From positions 192,976 to 256,975 of the forward strand of contig SDOX01000158.1 in NCBI GenBank assembly GCA_004565275.1: a stretch of 64,000 nucleotides of DNA, written 5' to 3'. The notes under the pieces are model-generated. The model had not been told where the DNA came from. It made no database searches and saw nothing but the letters and a program-made list of their open reading frames with translations. This document shows positions 61,634 to 64,000 of this stretch, in pieces. This DNA is from Nannochloropsis salina CCMP1776. Its lineage: Eukaryota > Sar > Eustigmatophyceae > Eustigmatales > Monodopsidaceae. The position numbers and the translations under genes were made by a program. Numbering within the stretch: the stretch's first letter is position 1; each line of letters opens with the position of its first letter.

Positions 61634-62511
61634 AGAGACGAAGAGGAAAGAGCGGTGTGGGAGACGGCGCTGCAAGTTCTCTGGTATCGTCCCCCTCCCC
61701 TCCTCCCTCCCTCCCTCCCTCCCTCCCTCCCTCCCTCCCTTGGATTCCGACCGTGGGTCCTCCACCTCATTCACGAGGAAAGCCGCAGGCGCGCCTCCCG
61801 CCTCTCTTCCCCGCCTTCCTCCTCCACCTCCCCACCCGGTTCCATCGCCGAACTCGTCTACAGCAGCACGTGGCAGTACCTGCGCGGCCTCTTTGCCGTT
61901 GCTTTCTTTTTGGCGCGAAAGTCGAAGCTGACCGGGTCGCAGCGGTTGGAGGAGGAGGAGTGGCTGGGAGGGGCCAGCCCTGCCTCTGTCGCTGCATCCC
62001 TCCTTTCCTTCCTGTTGGACCAGGACGCGTTATGGCTCCCGTACACGGGGGGCGTGCGGCGGGAAGGCTGGATGGTGCTGGTGCGGTTGATGGTGAGGGA
62101 GGGGGGGAGGGAGGGAGGGAGGGAGGGGGTGCGACACGTGCTGGACGCGGCCTTGGAAGGGGATTACATGCGGGAGGTGGAAGGAGGGGACAGGATGATC
62201 TTGGAGCGGTGGAGGAGGAAAGGGAGGAAGGCGAGACCCCGCCGCCCGAGGAGGGAGGCAAGGAGGGAGGGGCGGGGGCAGCCTACACGGAGGTGTTCGT
62301 AGAGGCGGCGGAGGAGGACGGAGGGCGGAGGCGGGGGGCGCGAGGGGGGCGGCTGGTGTTTGCAGGGGGGAGGATGGTGGAGGAGGTGGCCCTGGAGGCC
62401 TACCAGGCCGCCGGCTACCGGGGCCTGTGGTCGGAAGCTCGGCTCTACCGCCTGCTTTTCCGCCTTCTCTTGTGGGAACAGATTGTGGACCGGGACGTGC
62501 CTGGCGCTTTC
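61634..62511 (+). CDS. FAN1-like (VRR-NUC family) structure-specific nuclease, interrupted by the gap
   Basis: Plus-strand coding pieces reach the gap. The end is diagnostic: MVEEVALEAYQAAGYRGLWS followed by EARLYRLLFRLLLWEQIVD and VPGAF matches the segment of FAN1 just before the VRR nuclease domain (human [20 protein letters not shown] region). The upstream part holds ETALQVLWYR, RPWVLHLIHEESRRRASRL, and helical SSTWQYLRGLFAVAFFLA and SVAASLLSFLLDQDALWLPY, which fit the helical TPR-like part. FAN1 is a nuclear 5' flap endo/exonuclease for interstrand-crosslink repair. The catalytic PD-(D/E)XK motif would follow in the gap, so activity cannot be judged. Between 62205 and 62230 the protein-like reading switches frame without a splice signal in a purine run, likely an indel. 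A CCCT tract at 61690-61740 may belong to an intron or be translated (SLPPSLPPSLPPS). Confidence 0.6.
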
Positions 62512-62611
62512 NNNNNNNNNNNNNNNNNNNNNNNNNNNNNNNNNNNNNNNNNNNNNNNNNNNNNNNNNNNNNNNNNNNNNNNNNNNNNNNNNNNNNNNNN
62601 NNNNNNNNNNN
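62512..62611. other. Assembly gap (100 N)
   Basis: Placeholder gap of unknown size inside the FAN1-like gene. The sequence just after it repeats sequence from about 61564 (see repeat entry), so the join is suspect. Confidence 0.99.
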
Positions 62612-62655
62612 GGAAAGGGGGGAAGAAGAAGGAGGGAGAGTGGGCGTCTGGAGGA
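62612..62655. repeat. Sequence after the gap duplicating 61564-61607
   Basis: GGAAAGGGGGGAAGAAGAAG at 62612 continues for about 44 bases identical to 61564-61607 except for one extra G. The 61.5-kb copy lies 0.9 kb before the gap. Either a local duplication or an assembly overlap artefact. Confidence 0.85.
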
Positions 62656-63225
62656 GGGGGAGGGGGAGGGGGAGGGGGAGGGGGAGGGACGGAGGGGGAC
62701 GGACTAAAAAGCCTTTGTGGCAGAAAGGCACACTGACAGAAAGAAGGGCAGTCAGGCCCTGTTAGAGATCAAGAAAGGAGCGGCCTCGCCATCATTTTCG
62801 TTATAAAATGTGCTTTGACTCGGGTCTGGGCGACATCAACGCCTTCCGGTCTACCTCCCTATCTCCCCCATTACACTCTGTACACAACCTAGCTTTACTG
62901 TACACCTGTCCTTACGATTCGTCTCTTTCGCCAAATGATTTCCCGCCATTTTTGGCCCCACGAGAATCGCCCTCCATCCCCTTCGCCGTGGCAGCCCCTC
63001 ACCTACACTCCGGCCGGCCCCTCTCCTTCCCTCCCTCCCTCCCTCCCTCCCTCTCTCCCTCTCCTCCCTCCCTCCCCGCTCTTTTCCACACTCACCCTTC
63101 CTCTCTTCACCCATTTCTACTTCACACATGCCCTCCCTTGCTCTCTCACTCAGGCCTCTCCCCCAGCCCCGCTACCCCCTTTCCCTCTCTTGCCCACCGA
63201 GCCCTCCCTGTCCCTCCCCCGCCCC
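62656..63225. other. Intergenic region rich in CCCT repeats
   Basis: Between the broken FAN1-like gene and the ankyrin/WW gene. Pyrimidine-rich on the plus strand, with a (CCCT)n tract at 63028-63052, i.e. purine-rich in the sense of the minus-strand gene whose 3' UTR it should contain. No gene seen. Confidence 0.5.

Positions 63226-64000
<775 letters not shown>

Overview
The window looks like nuclear DNA of a photosynthetic stramenopile (ochrophyte) alga, possibly a eustigmatophyte. The evidence is internal. Spliceosomal GT-AG introns of about 75-250 bp interrupt many genes. Six predicted proteins begin with a signal peptide followed by an ASAFAP-like Ala-Phe motif (AFVPR, AFVSP, AFLVPF, AFAPS, AFIPS, AFIPL), the entry tag for a complex red-lineage plastid. 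(GGGA)n/(CCCT)n tracts fill introns and UTRs and are even translated as Gly-Arg-Glu runs. I cannot prove the species. Two runs of 100 N (49496-49595 and 62512-62611) show a draft scaffold, and three genes carry apparent frame breaks that may be sequencing errors.

Left third (1-29 kb): an incomplete Ser/Gln-rich protein (minus, runs off the left edge); a six-exon plastid lumen-type protein; a small protein with a QEIGW motif under a cluster of MYB-core sites; a low-molecular-weight phosphotyrosine phosphatase and an organellar-type SSB (both minus); asparagine synthetase; a plastid YchJ-type SEC-C protein; a canonical Dnm1/DRP1-type dynamin in seven exons; a second plastid lumen-type helical protein; Paf1; a DOT1-fold methyltransferase; RNA polymerase subunit RPB6; a 1,315-residue plastid C2/class-3 lipase; and an AlkB-like dioxygenase.

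Middle (29-47 kb): intergenic DNA is longer and AT-richer here. It holds two divergent dynamin-like GTPases in tandem. The first has lost the G2 threonine and the G3 and G4 motifs while the second keeps them. Next come the WD40 protein AAMP/Sqt1, RNA polymerase I/III subunit RPAC1, and a tandem pair of signal-peptide coiled-coil proteins with a shared intron position, the shorter one with a near-perfect 150-bp internal duplication.

Right third (47-64 kb): serine palmitoyltransferase subunit LCB1; a multi-pass membrane protein cut by the first gap; proteasome beta-1; a plastid membrane protein with a second internal targeting-like segment; a plastid Cpn10-like protein; a two-exon CDC26 (APC12) gene; a Dbp3-like DEAD-box helicase; a FAN1-like nuclease cut by the second gap; and an ankyrin/WW protein running off the right edge.

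Three neighbourhoods look functionally coherent: Paf1 next to a DOT1-fold methyltransferase next to RPB6; the dynamin-like pair; and the coiled-coil pair. No rRNA, tRNA, CRISPR array or recognisable transposon was found.
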